A DNA stretch of 64,000 nucleotides from the NCBI GenBank assembly GCA_032622095.1, contig CP136064.1, positions 276,293,614 to 276,357,613 of the forward strand. Direction: 5' to 3'. A program made the translations under genes and the position numbers. Shown here one piece after another: positions 33,318 through 43,172 of the stretch. The DNA comes from Siphonodentalium dalli (Eukaryota > Mollusca > Scaphopoda > Gadilida > Siphonodentaliidae). The notes below the pieces were generated by a model. It was not told where the DNA came from. It saw only the letters and a list, made by a program, of their open reading frames with translations, and did not search any database. Every line of letters starts with the position of its first letter. Within the stretch, counting starts at the first letter, position 1.

Positions 33318-33672
33318 AAGGTACTCAATCCGATTCGATGGTTCCCATATCATCAGATTCCAACAACAACATTTTTGTTTGAAATGCCGTGTCAGTTATA
33401 AGAATCCAGTAATTGCCCAAAACTAATGTTAATCAGTCAACTATAGTATAAAATTGCCCAAAACATGTTATTGTCAACTATCTGACACAATAAGTCACTT
33501 CTTTTTAGAGTTATCCATCTTCATCCGCAATTTGTTCAGATAAGTCTTCTCGTCGACTATTTACTGGGCGAATTAAAATTAAAATAATAGAATTCAAACA
33601 TCGAGATGTGATCACTCTGAGCTTTGATGGGTCGGTTCCGCGACTCGAATATCTTTTTGGATTGAGTAATTT
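33318..33672. mobile_element. AAGGTACTC-family MITE (copy 1) inside the long-TIR element
   Basis: Starts AAGGTACTCAATCCGATTCG after a TA (33316-33317) and ends GGATTGAGTAATTT before TA. Shares the internal TTTTAGAGTTATCCATCTT and GGTTCCGCGACTCGAAT with 52772-53225. TA flanks suggest Tc1/mariner mobilisation. Confidence 0.65.
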
Positions 33673-33837
33673 TAACTCTTCAAATAAAATTAGAGTATTA
33701 AACAACTGTAATAAAATAAAACAAATGTGTTAAAACAAACTTTGACCGATTTCAACGTTATTCGGTATATGGGTCGAGGACCACCTATAGACGGGAGCTG
33801 TAAAATTTGAATGATTTTTTATGAAAAATATGGCCAC

Positions 33838-34060
33838 TGGCAGCCATCTTGGATTTTACTCTTTTGCATCACTAAATCCTTTAACACAAAATGCAGAGCT
33901 TATCCCTCATCCGATCATCACCAATCTGTATATGGATCTTCGTTCTGACCTCTCGGTGGGTGCCTTCGATTTTTTTCCAAATTTTTTTAAATAAATGGCT
34001 GCCATCTTGGATTTTACTCTTTGTATGACCAAATCCTTTAGCACACCATATTGTCATTTG
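33838..34060 (+). repeat. ~160-bp direct duplication
   Basis: GCAGCCATCTTGGATTTTAC TCTTT...AAATCCTTTA.CACA appears at about 33840 and again at about 34000. Confidence 0.65.
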
Positions 34061-34608
34061 AAGCAGTTTGGATGGGGTGGGTCCCTATCCCAGATTCGGA
34101 AAACGGATGTGGAGCGGAACAATGCCTTTCTCTTGTGATTGAAGGTTAATAATGACCACCGGGAGGCCGAGTATCTCTAATATGGAAACCTAATTCATGG
34201 GTTCGTCTTTTCACATAAATCCCATCATCACAACTTGGCGTACATATTTTTGGCAACTAGTGATCATCAACTTAAACAACTAGGCGTACATAGACTCAGA
34301 GCGGGGTGTCCAAATCAATACTAGAGACCTTTCGCATCCTCACGTTTACGATTACGAATACGGATAGCTATTCGTAGTCGTAAGTCTATCCGTATGGCCA
34401 AAAAGTCCTTTCGCAAAACGATTACGCGTCAGAGTTTTGACGAACACGTACGGTCATTATTTCGTACCACTTTTACAACTCAAAGCGTTTGTTTGGTATA
34501 CAGTCCCTTAATACTTCACTTATCGTCTCATTTGCAACAATGCGATAATCATGACCTGTTAATATTGTCAATAATTCGACCAGTCACAACGTACGACCCG
34601 GGATTCTC

Positions 34609-34971
34609 GTGATATATTGTGGCAATACAGGTATAAATGCCAGGTCATATGTGGTGGAAATTCAGTTCGTTGTTAGCATGGATGACCAGATAGACGTTAT
34701 GCTGATGGGGGAAGAGGGGTTCCTGAATTTGGACCTCACATCAACCACGACGCCATCGTTCAAGCCCCTTCAAGTCCGCGATTTGATTTCAATGCGATTT
34801 CGGCTTCACCTCTTTGGGTTTAGGAAATCCGACATAAGGTTGGTGAGCTCGCTGATGTGCATCACTTCTGATTTGTTACTACCAAATCAAAACAAAGTCG
34901 ACACGGTAGAAGCGATGTGCATCAAGTTGCTTTTTTGTCAGATATTTGACAAACCGGCAAAATTTCGTTGA
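34609..34971 (+). pseudogene. N-terminal fragment of a DDE (HARBI1-like) transposase
   Basis: A likely start is ATG at 34678 (MDDQIDV). The recognisable part is about the last 55 residues: RFRLHLFGFRKSDIRLVSSL, then NQNKVDTVEAMCIKLLF, ending at KPAKFR. This order (FRF.K.DI..L, then a short loop, then EALCI.L.R) is typical of the region just before the DDE domain in animal Harbinger-type transposases. The catalytic part is missing, because the frame stops at 34969-34971 and an AAGGTACTC-family fragment begins about there. Non-functional. The family match is from memory of the pattern, not a search. Confidence 0.55.
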
Positions 34972-34977
34972 ACAAAA

Positions 34978-35140
34978 TGTTGATAAATAACAGGTTTTGG
35001 GCAATTTTATAATATAGTTGACTGTGGTTAGCATTAATTTTGAGCAATTACTCGATTCTGATAACAGAAGCGGCATTTCAAAAAAAAAATTGTTGTTGGA
35101 ATCTGATGATATGGGGACATCTAATCGGATTGAGTACCTT
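34978..35140 (-). mobile_element. AAGGTACTC-family MITE (copy 2, end fragment)
   Basis: The complement of 35140-34978 matches 33318-33480 (AAGGTACTCAATCCGATTAG, CATATCATCAGATTCCAACA, AAAATTGCCCAAAAC). It ends TGAGTACCTT followed by TA at 35141. The other end is lost. It lies where the transposase frame is interrupted. Confidence 0.7.
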
Positions 35141-36539
35141 TAAATGCCGCATTTGTGCGTGTTCTTTAAATTAAAAATAAATGCAAAGAACAAACCTGAC
35201 AGAGACTGCTGAGCTCTGGTGATGTCGGTGGGTGTGCCAAATATTCTTTTAGTTACGGTTCAGGAGCAGAAATCACCACTTACCAGTTGAATCGGGATCC
35301 AGGGTAGGTTCAGATTACTCAGACAGAGTACTTTATGTAACTTAGAACTCGGTTATGAATTCCATGTAATTTTAAAATCGGTTATGAATTCCATGTAATT
35401 TTAAAATGCCCTGCATTACAGACTCTACGAGAGAGATATATAAAACCCAACTTCTACCAAAAACCGAATATTATTAAATTGAATGAACTATTCAATTCGT
35501 GAAAGGGGAAGAGAACACAAAATCTTTCACTATTCATTAATAGGGTTATGCCATTCTTTAGGCTCTCCTGAGGCATTCTATAACTGCATACGCTAGGACA
35601 CCACCATGGGTTGTTGAATTAAATAATTGTTGAATTTCACTATATATTGTGTACTATCTTGCACATAATAATCACTCAAAACTCCTCATGCATCGCACAC
35701 TATATACTGTATTTTTGGCGACTGGTTTCATAATGCACTCCTCTTACTGTAAAGTTTTCTGTCGCAGCCAGCGATGGCTATCCGTTGTGAATAGCGATCT
35801 TATTTCGCGGGAAGCTCGTGATTCACGACGACGAGTACAGTGATTGACAATCTAAACAGCATATCGAGGTCGTAGCTCAATACAACTGGATGGTTTACAT
35901 GATATACATATACAGTCTCGAACGGAGTAAAGTGATATATTGCAGAAAATAAATTTCAGGTGTTATTTGAGCTTATTAGAAACCATGAAATCGTAACCGT
36001 CATTACGGATAGTAAAATACGAGAACGATTAGAAAGTACACAAAGGTTGGTGACGTAGTACCCTATCCGTATCCGTAATCGTAAACGTGAGTTTTGCGAA
36101 AGGTCTCTACTATCTACGTTCAAATTGTGAATACACCCGATCCAAGAGCATGTCCATATATGTTACACACGTAACGCCTTTCCGTTGCAATATAGTGGGA
36201 TTTCCGACAGATGTTGGATATGTGTTAAAATGACATTTGAAGAGGGAAATTTTGCGAGAAAATTATTTTCTGAAGTGATGTCAAAGGCCGTTTTTATCTA
36301 TTAAACAGAGTCCTTCGCTCAAATGGCCCCCGCTTACGATCGGCAAATGTGTATGTACAATTTAAAATTACGTTAGTAGATGTGGTGCAACCGTGTGTCC
36401 GTCTGAAACCTGGATTTTGTGGTGTTGTTGTGATATTTCTGTCACATTTACGTTCTAAAAATAGCATTTTTCGTCTTTTCGAAAACAACCTGCGATTTAA
36501 TGTTTGTACGGTTTATACACTGTGTATATGTGACCCGCT

Positions 36540-36985
36540 ATATCAAATCCAGTCGTAAGTCGGGATTTTTTTACCCTGTGTCAATGCATTCTCTTATATA
36601 TGCGAGTCGACCACAGGTCGCCTCGCATATATAAGAGAATGCATTGGCCTAACAATTTTTTACAATTTTAATAATTTGTTCTTGTATTCTTTAACAATTT
36701 TATAATTTCACCCATACAGAGCCCCAGACAAACATGAGCAGACGACACTCTTATATATGCTTCTATATATGTGTGGGCTCCCTGCAGGGTAATGGATGTT
36801 TTTTATTTTATGTCCTAAAAATTGTAAGAAACATTTATTTAAAAAAAATGATAAAAAATTGTTAGGCCAATGCATTCTCTTATATATGCGAGGCGACCTA
36901 TGGTCGACTCGCATATATAAGAGAATGTATTGGCACAGGGTAAAAAAAATCCCAACTTACGACTGGATTTGATATGGCGGGTCAC
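36540..36985. mobile_element. Palindromic MITE containing family C hairpins (copy 2)
   Basis: A 446-bp element with inverted ends GTGACCCGCTATATCAAATC then CAGTCGTAAGTCGGGATTTT, and ATAT on both sides (36536-36539 and 36986-36989). Inside are two hairpins, about 36579-36647 and 36863-36932, with the TCTTATATATGCGA arms and CCACAGGTCGCC / GGCGACCTATGG loops. In this copy the family C unit has an additional outer inverted repeat that the 13.4-kb copy lacks, so the two may be a nested pair. Confidence 0.8.
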
Positions 36986-36989
36986 ATAT

Positions 36990-38286
36990 GTTCTCAGAAC
37001 GGACATTATTGTTGTTTATCGTGGTGTTATGGCACATGCAAATTGCCTAAATTAAATATAGTAACATTGAAAAAAAACAGTGCAGGTAATATATATTCAC
37101 ATTTCTCAATTGATATATGCTCCTTAACAATGTATTTCACTGTAGGTGAAGGTCCCAACTCAAATTTTCACGATTTATAAATGACTGAGTGATTTTTCTT
37201 TGCGTCGCTTACAATCATGGAATTTTCCCGGCTAATTAAGTCAATCCTTATTGCGATATCTGCTAAACAAAACAATCTCGACATGGGACCACTCGCAACT
37301 GTGGAGTAGATAATTGAGGAACACGTATTAACAAAGAAATATATTCCCTGCCTTGTTTGTTCAATGTTATGAATTTCCCTCCGTCAAAACAGCAAAACGT
37401 TCCCAGGTTTTGCACTGGTGGAGTATGATCTATACGGGTGGAGTATGATCTATACGGGTGGAGTATGATCTCTACGGTTGTAGCTAGAGTAGAGATTCAT
37501 AGCATGATCTACCCCAGGCCCAAAATATGCTGACAAATAATTGGGTTAGAATTGTACAAAATCAGGCTTTCCAACAGTTTAAAATATCACAAGAGGCACC
37601 TCAGTTCAAAATGTTTACTTTTAATTTCAAACAAATTGCAGACTCAATATTGGCTGTAAAGTCAACATATTACAATTTCAATCAATTTTCAACTTTCATT
37701 TGGTGTGAATTTTCCAAATAATGCCGCGTTAGGCATGGCAATTTCAACGGTTTACACTTTTGATCAACGTTTGGATAAGGTACCCGCTTCCACAAACCCC
37801 CTTCAAACCGACGTCAGCAGTTACAAGCACTCCAGCTTGGATAGCAGTATCAGAACAGATCCGTTGGGACGAAGAAAAGACAACACATTATGCGGTTTAT
37901 GGCTATTTACTCGGCATTGGTCGCTTGTATCGTACGACGGCACAAACTGTCACCACACACCAGTTAAAATGGCACTGGTCGATGTATGGCATAACACATC
38001 ACACAAAGTTTAATGACTATGTTGGTAATTGCAGAATAGAGAAGGCAGTACTAGCACACCTTTATCAACGAAAGCCAGTGACACACGATTATCTACTGAG
38101 AGTCAATTCTTATAGAAATGAACAGTTCAATATTTAATGTTACAATATTCATAACAATTGAAGACATCTTGTCGCGCTGGGACAAAAAATTACTCGGCAG
38201 AAAAACATTGCGAATATAAATAATTTTACCTGAGCACAGGTTTACCGAAGTCATAAGAAACTTGAAATTAATTGAAGACGGTTATG
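36990..38286. other. Low-copy sequence with one dispersed repeat
   Basis: About 37230-37520 is related to 14250-14510. 37419-37478 holds three exact-period 20-bp units (GTGGAGTATGATCTATACGG). Otherwise only the ORF pair at 37705-38137 was seen. Confidence 0.5.
37760..38137 (+). CDS. Unrecognised 125-codon ORF (doubtful gene)
   Basis: Open frame beginning MINVWIRYPLPQTPFKPTS and ending RVNSYRNEQFNI, basic and Thr/Tyr/His-rich. An overlapping frame at 37705-38013 is also open for 102 codons, so neither is compelling. No signal peptide, repeat or domain seen. Base composition here is less AT-rich than the flanks, which could reflect an old coding exon or a transposon fragment. Confidence 0.2.
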   Translation: MINVWIRYPLPQTPFKPTSAVTSTPAWIAVSEQIRWDEEKTTHYAVYGYLLGIGRLYRTTAQTVTTHQLKWHWSMYGITHHTKFNDYVGNCRIEKAVLAHLYQRKPVTHDYLLRVNSYRNEQFNI

Positions 38287-38918
38287 TGTGACAATTTATT
38301 ATGGTGGAATTTGGTGACAATTGATCGTCACAAATAATATGCCATAGCTAGCCATGTCGCCCGCTGCATATTCGCACAACGGGTATTCAAAAGTTCGTTA
38401 TGATCAGCCTTTTTCTTGTTTTGGTCCTTGTATATATTGTTAGCTTTGCTTATTCCAGATACTTTCTCTCAGTTGCATTTCCCCCCAACAGTTATGACAC
38501 AGCTTCATTGGCCCACATGCAGATGATAATGTTAGCGGAATTATGCGTAAAACTAAACGTCGGAAAATAAAAAATGCAATTGGGGAACTGTCTTAATACG
38601 CATGAAATTAAGATAAGTAGATAAACATGCATCATAAGTTGAGATCATATCAATAAAATAGTACGTGCATGATATGTGAGTGAATGAGGGATTGCCACGG
38701 TCAAACACAATTCTGGACGATCGATCGTTCAATTATATATATCATAGAGAATACAATGTAGCAAAAGGTAATGAGCAGAGATCAACCTTGGTGAAATGCA
38801 ATGGGTTAGTTGGTCCAGTCAACTCATTGTGCGGAAACTCAGCGGGCAACATGACTTGCTATGGCACAGAATTGTGACGACCAATTGTCACCAAACTTCA
38901 CCATAATAAATTGTCACA
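38287..38918. mobile_element. MITE-like element with ~50-bp inverted ends
   Basis: TGTGACAATTTATTATGGTG ...TTTGGTGACAATTGATCGTCACAA is mirrored by TTGTGACGACCAATTGTCAC ... CACCATAATAAATTGTCACA. About 530 bp between arms. No convincing target duplication and no transposase. Confidence 0.7.
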
Positions 38919-38919
38919 C

Positions 38920-39610
38920 CCAATTTACCATTGCTACTGTGGTACGCGTGTCCGCAGCATTCGGCGTTTATCCAGCATTTTTAAAAATATTGATTATCCG
39001 TATCTATAGTCCTTAAGGGGTTTACACGCCTAAGCTATGTGGAAAATTTAGATGTACCTACGTGTACATGCACACATAACACTACATAATTGTTAAACTA
39101 GTATACCACGTGCAGGAATTGATGCTATCTGAAAATGACATCAAGCATATTCTAGAACAATATAAATGTCAAAAAGATTACTTTAATCATAGTTTTAGAA
39201 GGGACAATTTGGGAAGAGCGTTCTCATCAAGTATATATTGAGTGGAAACAACTCAAGCTGGGAGAATTCAATAATAGGTCACAGCGTTAGAGATGGCTGA
39301 TAATATGATAATTTGGCTATGGGTATATGACCTAAATTAATCTCAGCCAAAATGTTTATATCAATTCTTGCAAAATGGATTTTCATAATTTTCCAGCACA
39401 TTACCAACAAAATGCTGAGATTACTGAAGCAGTATTGAACTTAATTAAATTGTCATTCGAGTATTTTAATGGCGCAGATCATGTACTTTTTATGGTATTT
39501 ATTCATTTCCACTCAATTTCATACTTGCCGAGGTGGAACGCTCTTCTCCGCAATTTCCCTTCTAAAGCTATGATTAAAGTAAGCTTTGGCATTTCATTGT
39601 TATATATAAT
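38920..39610. other. No supported feature
   Basis: AT-rich sequence with one unremarkable ORF (39375-39698) that runs into the family A repeat. Confidence 0.5.
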
Positions 39611-39612
39611 AC

Positions 39613-42600
39613 TAGCAGGTGGACCCGACTTCGTCCGGGCTGTTTCCCCTCTGCTTTTCGGCGAATTGCGCGATTTGACCTTGAATTGTCCATTTTGAAG
39701 GTCAAGGTCAGGTGGGCTCTTTTGATTGAACATATTTATTGTGACCCACAAATGTATATACAAATTACACTTATTATTATAGACATATATAGATAGTTGT
39801 GTGGGCACAGAGGATCGGAGCACAAGTTACGGAACTTATCAGAGCCCCTCTCCTCTGGCATTTGGCTGCTAATAAAAGTAATTAGAGATAGGTTCAAAAT
39901 TTAAAGTGGAATGTTGCATGCTGTAGCTGTTTGGAGTGGCTATGGTCTCGCGGTAGGGGGTAGGGTAACATTTATGAGAAGCGGTCAGTCTCGAAAATGC
40001 GCGTATTTATTGTTTCACTATAGTGCGGGATGCCGAACAGGAGATCTTTTTCAGAGACGATAGATACATTAAGTTCATCCAACCTTGCCCACATCAGTTC
40101 TCTGGAGTCTGCGTACCAAGGACAAATGAAGAACAAATGGTTAGCGTCTTCACATGCATGACCACAACTGCATGATGGTTGAGCCGAGATGTAATTTTCA
40201 GTGCAGTATGTTTAGTTTCCTCTGACCAGCGTTATAGTATGATGGGGTTTTTATAGTAATTTCTTGTTTGCAAAAAGTTTTATACATGTTAATTATGATT
40301 TCATCTTTAGTTGGTTCTGATGAGGGGTCAGTAAGTTTGTTGTTGCGGTAGTGGCTTTGCATGATAAATTCCATTCATCAATCATGGACGGGATGAAACT
40401 CGATTTGAAACGGGCCGTATTAGTGAAGTATTTTATGTATCGTAAAGGGGTTCCGATGGGGTATCGAGATGCTTCACTGACAGTATGGGGTAGTAACTTT
40501 ATGAGGTAGTTTGGGACATGATTGGTTAATATTTTATTCCAGGTATGTATTTTATGAAGGTTTCATCTTTCTTTATGGGGAGCCCATCCGAGTTCGAATA
40601 ATACTCTCTCATCTGATACCGAACGTGTCACGCCACTTACTATTCTACCGGCGTCAATATAGAGGCGGTCGAGTTTCCGGAGGAGGCAATGGGGGGAGGG
40701 GCGTTGTCCCAGACAACGTCTCCGTATTCCAAAATCGGGAGTACATAGGTTTTGAACATTATTTCGAGGGTTTGTCTATTTACAAGAAATTTCATTCTCC
40801 TTAGTTGTGACAGTCTGGTTGCCACTCGACTGCAGATTTCATTGATATGAGTGTCCCAATGAAGATTTGATTGTATAGAAATTCCAAGATGTTTGTGGCA
40901 AGCTACTTGCTCAATGTCGCGATCATCAAGATCAAGATCCATATGATATTCGGAGGGAGTGAGCGAAAACACCATAGATTTTGTTTTGTCTGCATTGAAT
41001 GTAACCAACCATTGTTTCCACCAGCAAGATACTCTATCCAAATCTTCGAATAGTTCCCGCGAACTGTCTTCGACTGATGGTTGTGCAGTGAAGAAACAAG
41101 TGTCATCTGCATACATACGAGTACAGGAGTGTATATCCGTTGCCAAGTCATTTACATATGTCAGAAATAAGAAAGGTCCAAGGATAGATCCGTGTGGGAC
41201 TCCTGCCGGAATAATGTGATAATCAGAAAAGGAGTTACCAACTAAGACACGTTGTGATCTGTTGGAGAGATAACTATTTAGCCAGTTGTGGATGTTTCCA
41301 GTAACTAACTCCGTATTGTTCCAGTTTGAATAACAACCCCATGTGCCAGACTCTCTGAAACGCTTTGGAAATATCGCAAAATATTGCTGACGTATTTAAC
41401 TCATCGAGGGCCTGGCACAGGGTGTGGTATATATCAAGTAACTGGAAAGATGGGCTGTGCCCGGGGACAAATCCTGATTGATATTGGAATAGTATATTAT
41501 TATTTGAGAAATGGGCGGATAAGGATTTCACAACGATTTTCTCCATGATCTTACTGAGGCACGGGAGTAAGGATATAGGGCGGTAGTTTTTACAGCTGGA
41601 TTTATCATTTTTTATTGTAGATAGGGATAACATTTGCCTGTTTCCACTTTGGCGGAAAATCGCTAACTCGAGTGATTTCTTAAAAAGAGCTTTAGGGGGG
41701 GGGGGGGGGGTGGCCATAGCTGGGCTTGTGATTTGGATAATTTTGACGGTGATGCCATCGTGGCCAGATGCTTTGTTCGGTTTCAACGTTCTAATAGCAC
41801 AAATTATATCTTCGATAGTGAATTCAATGTCTGTTACAGTGTTGTTACATTTCTGGGTAAATATTGGTAGACTACACGACGACTCGTCGAGGTCTGAATT
41901 AGAGATGACCACACCATTGAGCATGGATGCTTTGGTGTTGTCGTCAAACACTAAGTTGCCACTGACATCGGTAAGGGGGGGGGGGTGGTTAGCGTCTTTG
42001 TGTTTGGTTTGCATAATTTACTTTATGCAGTGCCAAAAGTATTTGGATGATGGATGCTCTCGAACAGTTTTTTGAAGTGTTTCTTCTTAGCGGGCTCCGG
42101 CGTATTTTTTTCATGTTATTGACTGTGTTTCGCACTTTTTTGAATTTTGCCAAATCATGGTCATTTTTTGACTTTATAGCAATTTTACGCAGTCTGTCTC
42201 TTTTGCGGATCATCGTTCGCAGTTCTGAGGTGAACCAATGTTTATCCTTATGTCTTATTAATACTCTAGACTGAGGGGCGGTTTTGTCCACTGATAATAT
42301 CAAGGTATTTTGAGGTGAAAATATGAGTAGCTGAATCAATGTCGGGTGCTGTTTCGATAGCGTGTAGCCACTCTGGGTCCAGAATGAGTTTTACAGCTTC
42401 ATCAAGATTAAATCTGGTATAATTCCTGTCTAACCGAAAGGAGGGGACATTACTGCCTGAATCATAATTTAGGTACCCAATGGCGCAGTGATCTGATATG
42501 GCTCTTCCAAAGTCGATCACCTCAGATTGACATGTAACATAGTCATTCACTATGATGGGATCTAGTAGAGTGGATGTGGTCGAAGTAACTCTGGTTGGTG

Positions 42601-43172
42601 ATTCAATGACATTTCGTAGACTATAGAATGATATAATTTCCCTGATTTTTTATGAGGGGTCACGATTTGACCCGTCCAAAACACTGCCCGGACAAAAGTA
42701 CCCGACAAAAGTACCCGTCGAAATCCATCCGGTTTTACCCGATTTGACCTCGAATTGATCATTTTGATCAGGTCGGGGTCACGATTTGACCCGTCCAAAA
42801 CACTCAGTAGACAAAAGTAACCCTATGTATCAAATTTTGTCGAAATCCCATCAAAATTCGCGATTTGACCTTGAATTGACCAGATTTCAAGGTCAGGGTC
42901 GTCGCACGGGCAAACGAATAGGCTTACGACACTCCCCATACGTAAGTATCCACTAATTTTCATCGAAATCCCGCGATACTCTGACGTTTGACCTTGAAAT
43001 GACCAGATTTAAAGGTCAAGGTGACGTCGCACGGGCAAATTAATAGGCCCATGCCACTACCCGGCCGAAAGTACCCCCACATACCAAGTTTCATCGAAAT
43101 CGGCTAGGCCGTTTTCGAGTCCATCGCGAACACACAGACAGACTGACACGGATTTCCCAAAATATATAATAG
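39613..43172 (+). repeat. Family A dispersed repeat, split by LINE B
   Basis: The left part (39613-39721) begins CTAGCAGGTGGACCCGACTT CGTCCGGG and reads TTGAAGGTCAAGGTCAGGTG. The right part resumes at about 42650 with GGGTCACGATTTGACCCGTC CAAAACAC and continues through repeated TTGACCTTGAATTGACC units to CAGACAGACTGACACGG and AAAATATATAATAGACT. In the 49.5-kb copy these two halves are contiguous (GGTCAGGTCGGAGTCACGAT), which shows that LINE B is inserted in it. Confidence 0.75.
39722..42650 (-). pseudogene. Jockey/CR1-type LINE relic B (endonuclease end, reverse transcriptase, zinc-knuckle tail)
   Basis: Minus strand, 5' truncated. Order of blocks: endonuclease end ESPTRVTSTTSTLLDPIIV ... 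ISDHCAI (42630-42460); basic linker KHWFTSELRTMIRKRDRLR; RT blocks PNKASGHDGI, NYRPISLLPCLSKIMEK, FCDISKAFQRVWH (42014-41274; the second Asp of the usual AFD is Gln); IHNWLNSYLSNRSQRV, GVPHGSILGPFLFLTYVNDL, MYADDT (41300-41110); HLGISIQSNLHWDTHI, LPILEYGDVVWDN; then a C-terminal CSCGHACEDANHLFFICPWY (about 40185-40120). An untranslated tail follows with AATAAA near 39739. Several frameshifts and stops make it inactive. Confidence 0.9.

Larger units (their letters stand above)
34323..36108. mobile_element. PIF/Harbinger-like element nested in the long-TIR element
   Basis: A 1,786-bp element with ends AGAGACCTTTCGC...CACGTTTACGATTACG and complement (CGTAATCGTAAACGTGAG... GCGAAAGGTCTCT). It is flanked by ACT on both sides (34320-34322 and 36109-36111; TACTA with a one-base-shifted boundary is equally consistent). 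It carries a transposase-like fragment at 34678-34971, which agrees with PIF/Harbinger and its 3-bp duplication. It interrupts the right arm of the 32221-36532 element. Confidence 0.75.
32221..36532. mobile_element. Long-TIR DNA transposon, itself invaded by other elements
   Basis: Outer ends CAGTGTATAAACCGTACAAA (32221) and its complement (to 36532). The inverted arms are about 480 bp: left 32221-32705; right 36532-36112, resuming at 34322-34240. The right arm is cut by the 34323-36108 insertion, because GGTGTCCAAATCAATACT (34305-34322) is the complement of the left-arm block ...TATTTATTTGGACACC. Short flanks CGTATAT and TGTATAT could be a decayed duplication. Without the insertion the element is about 2.5 kb. 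No transposase seen; class unresolved. Confidence 0.75.

Noticed and set aside
33318-35140. One 1.8-kb element bounded by inverted AAGGTACTC ends
   Set aside because: The left copy has its own right end at 33672, and the right fragment sits inside the Harbinger-like element, so these are two separate MITE copies.
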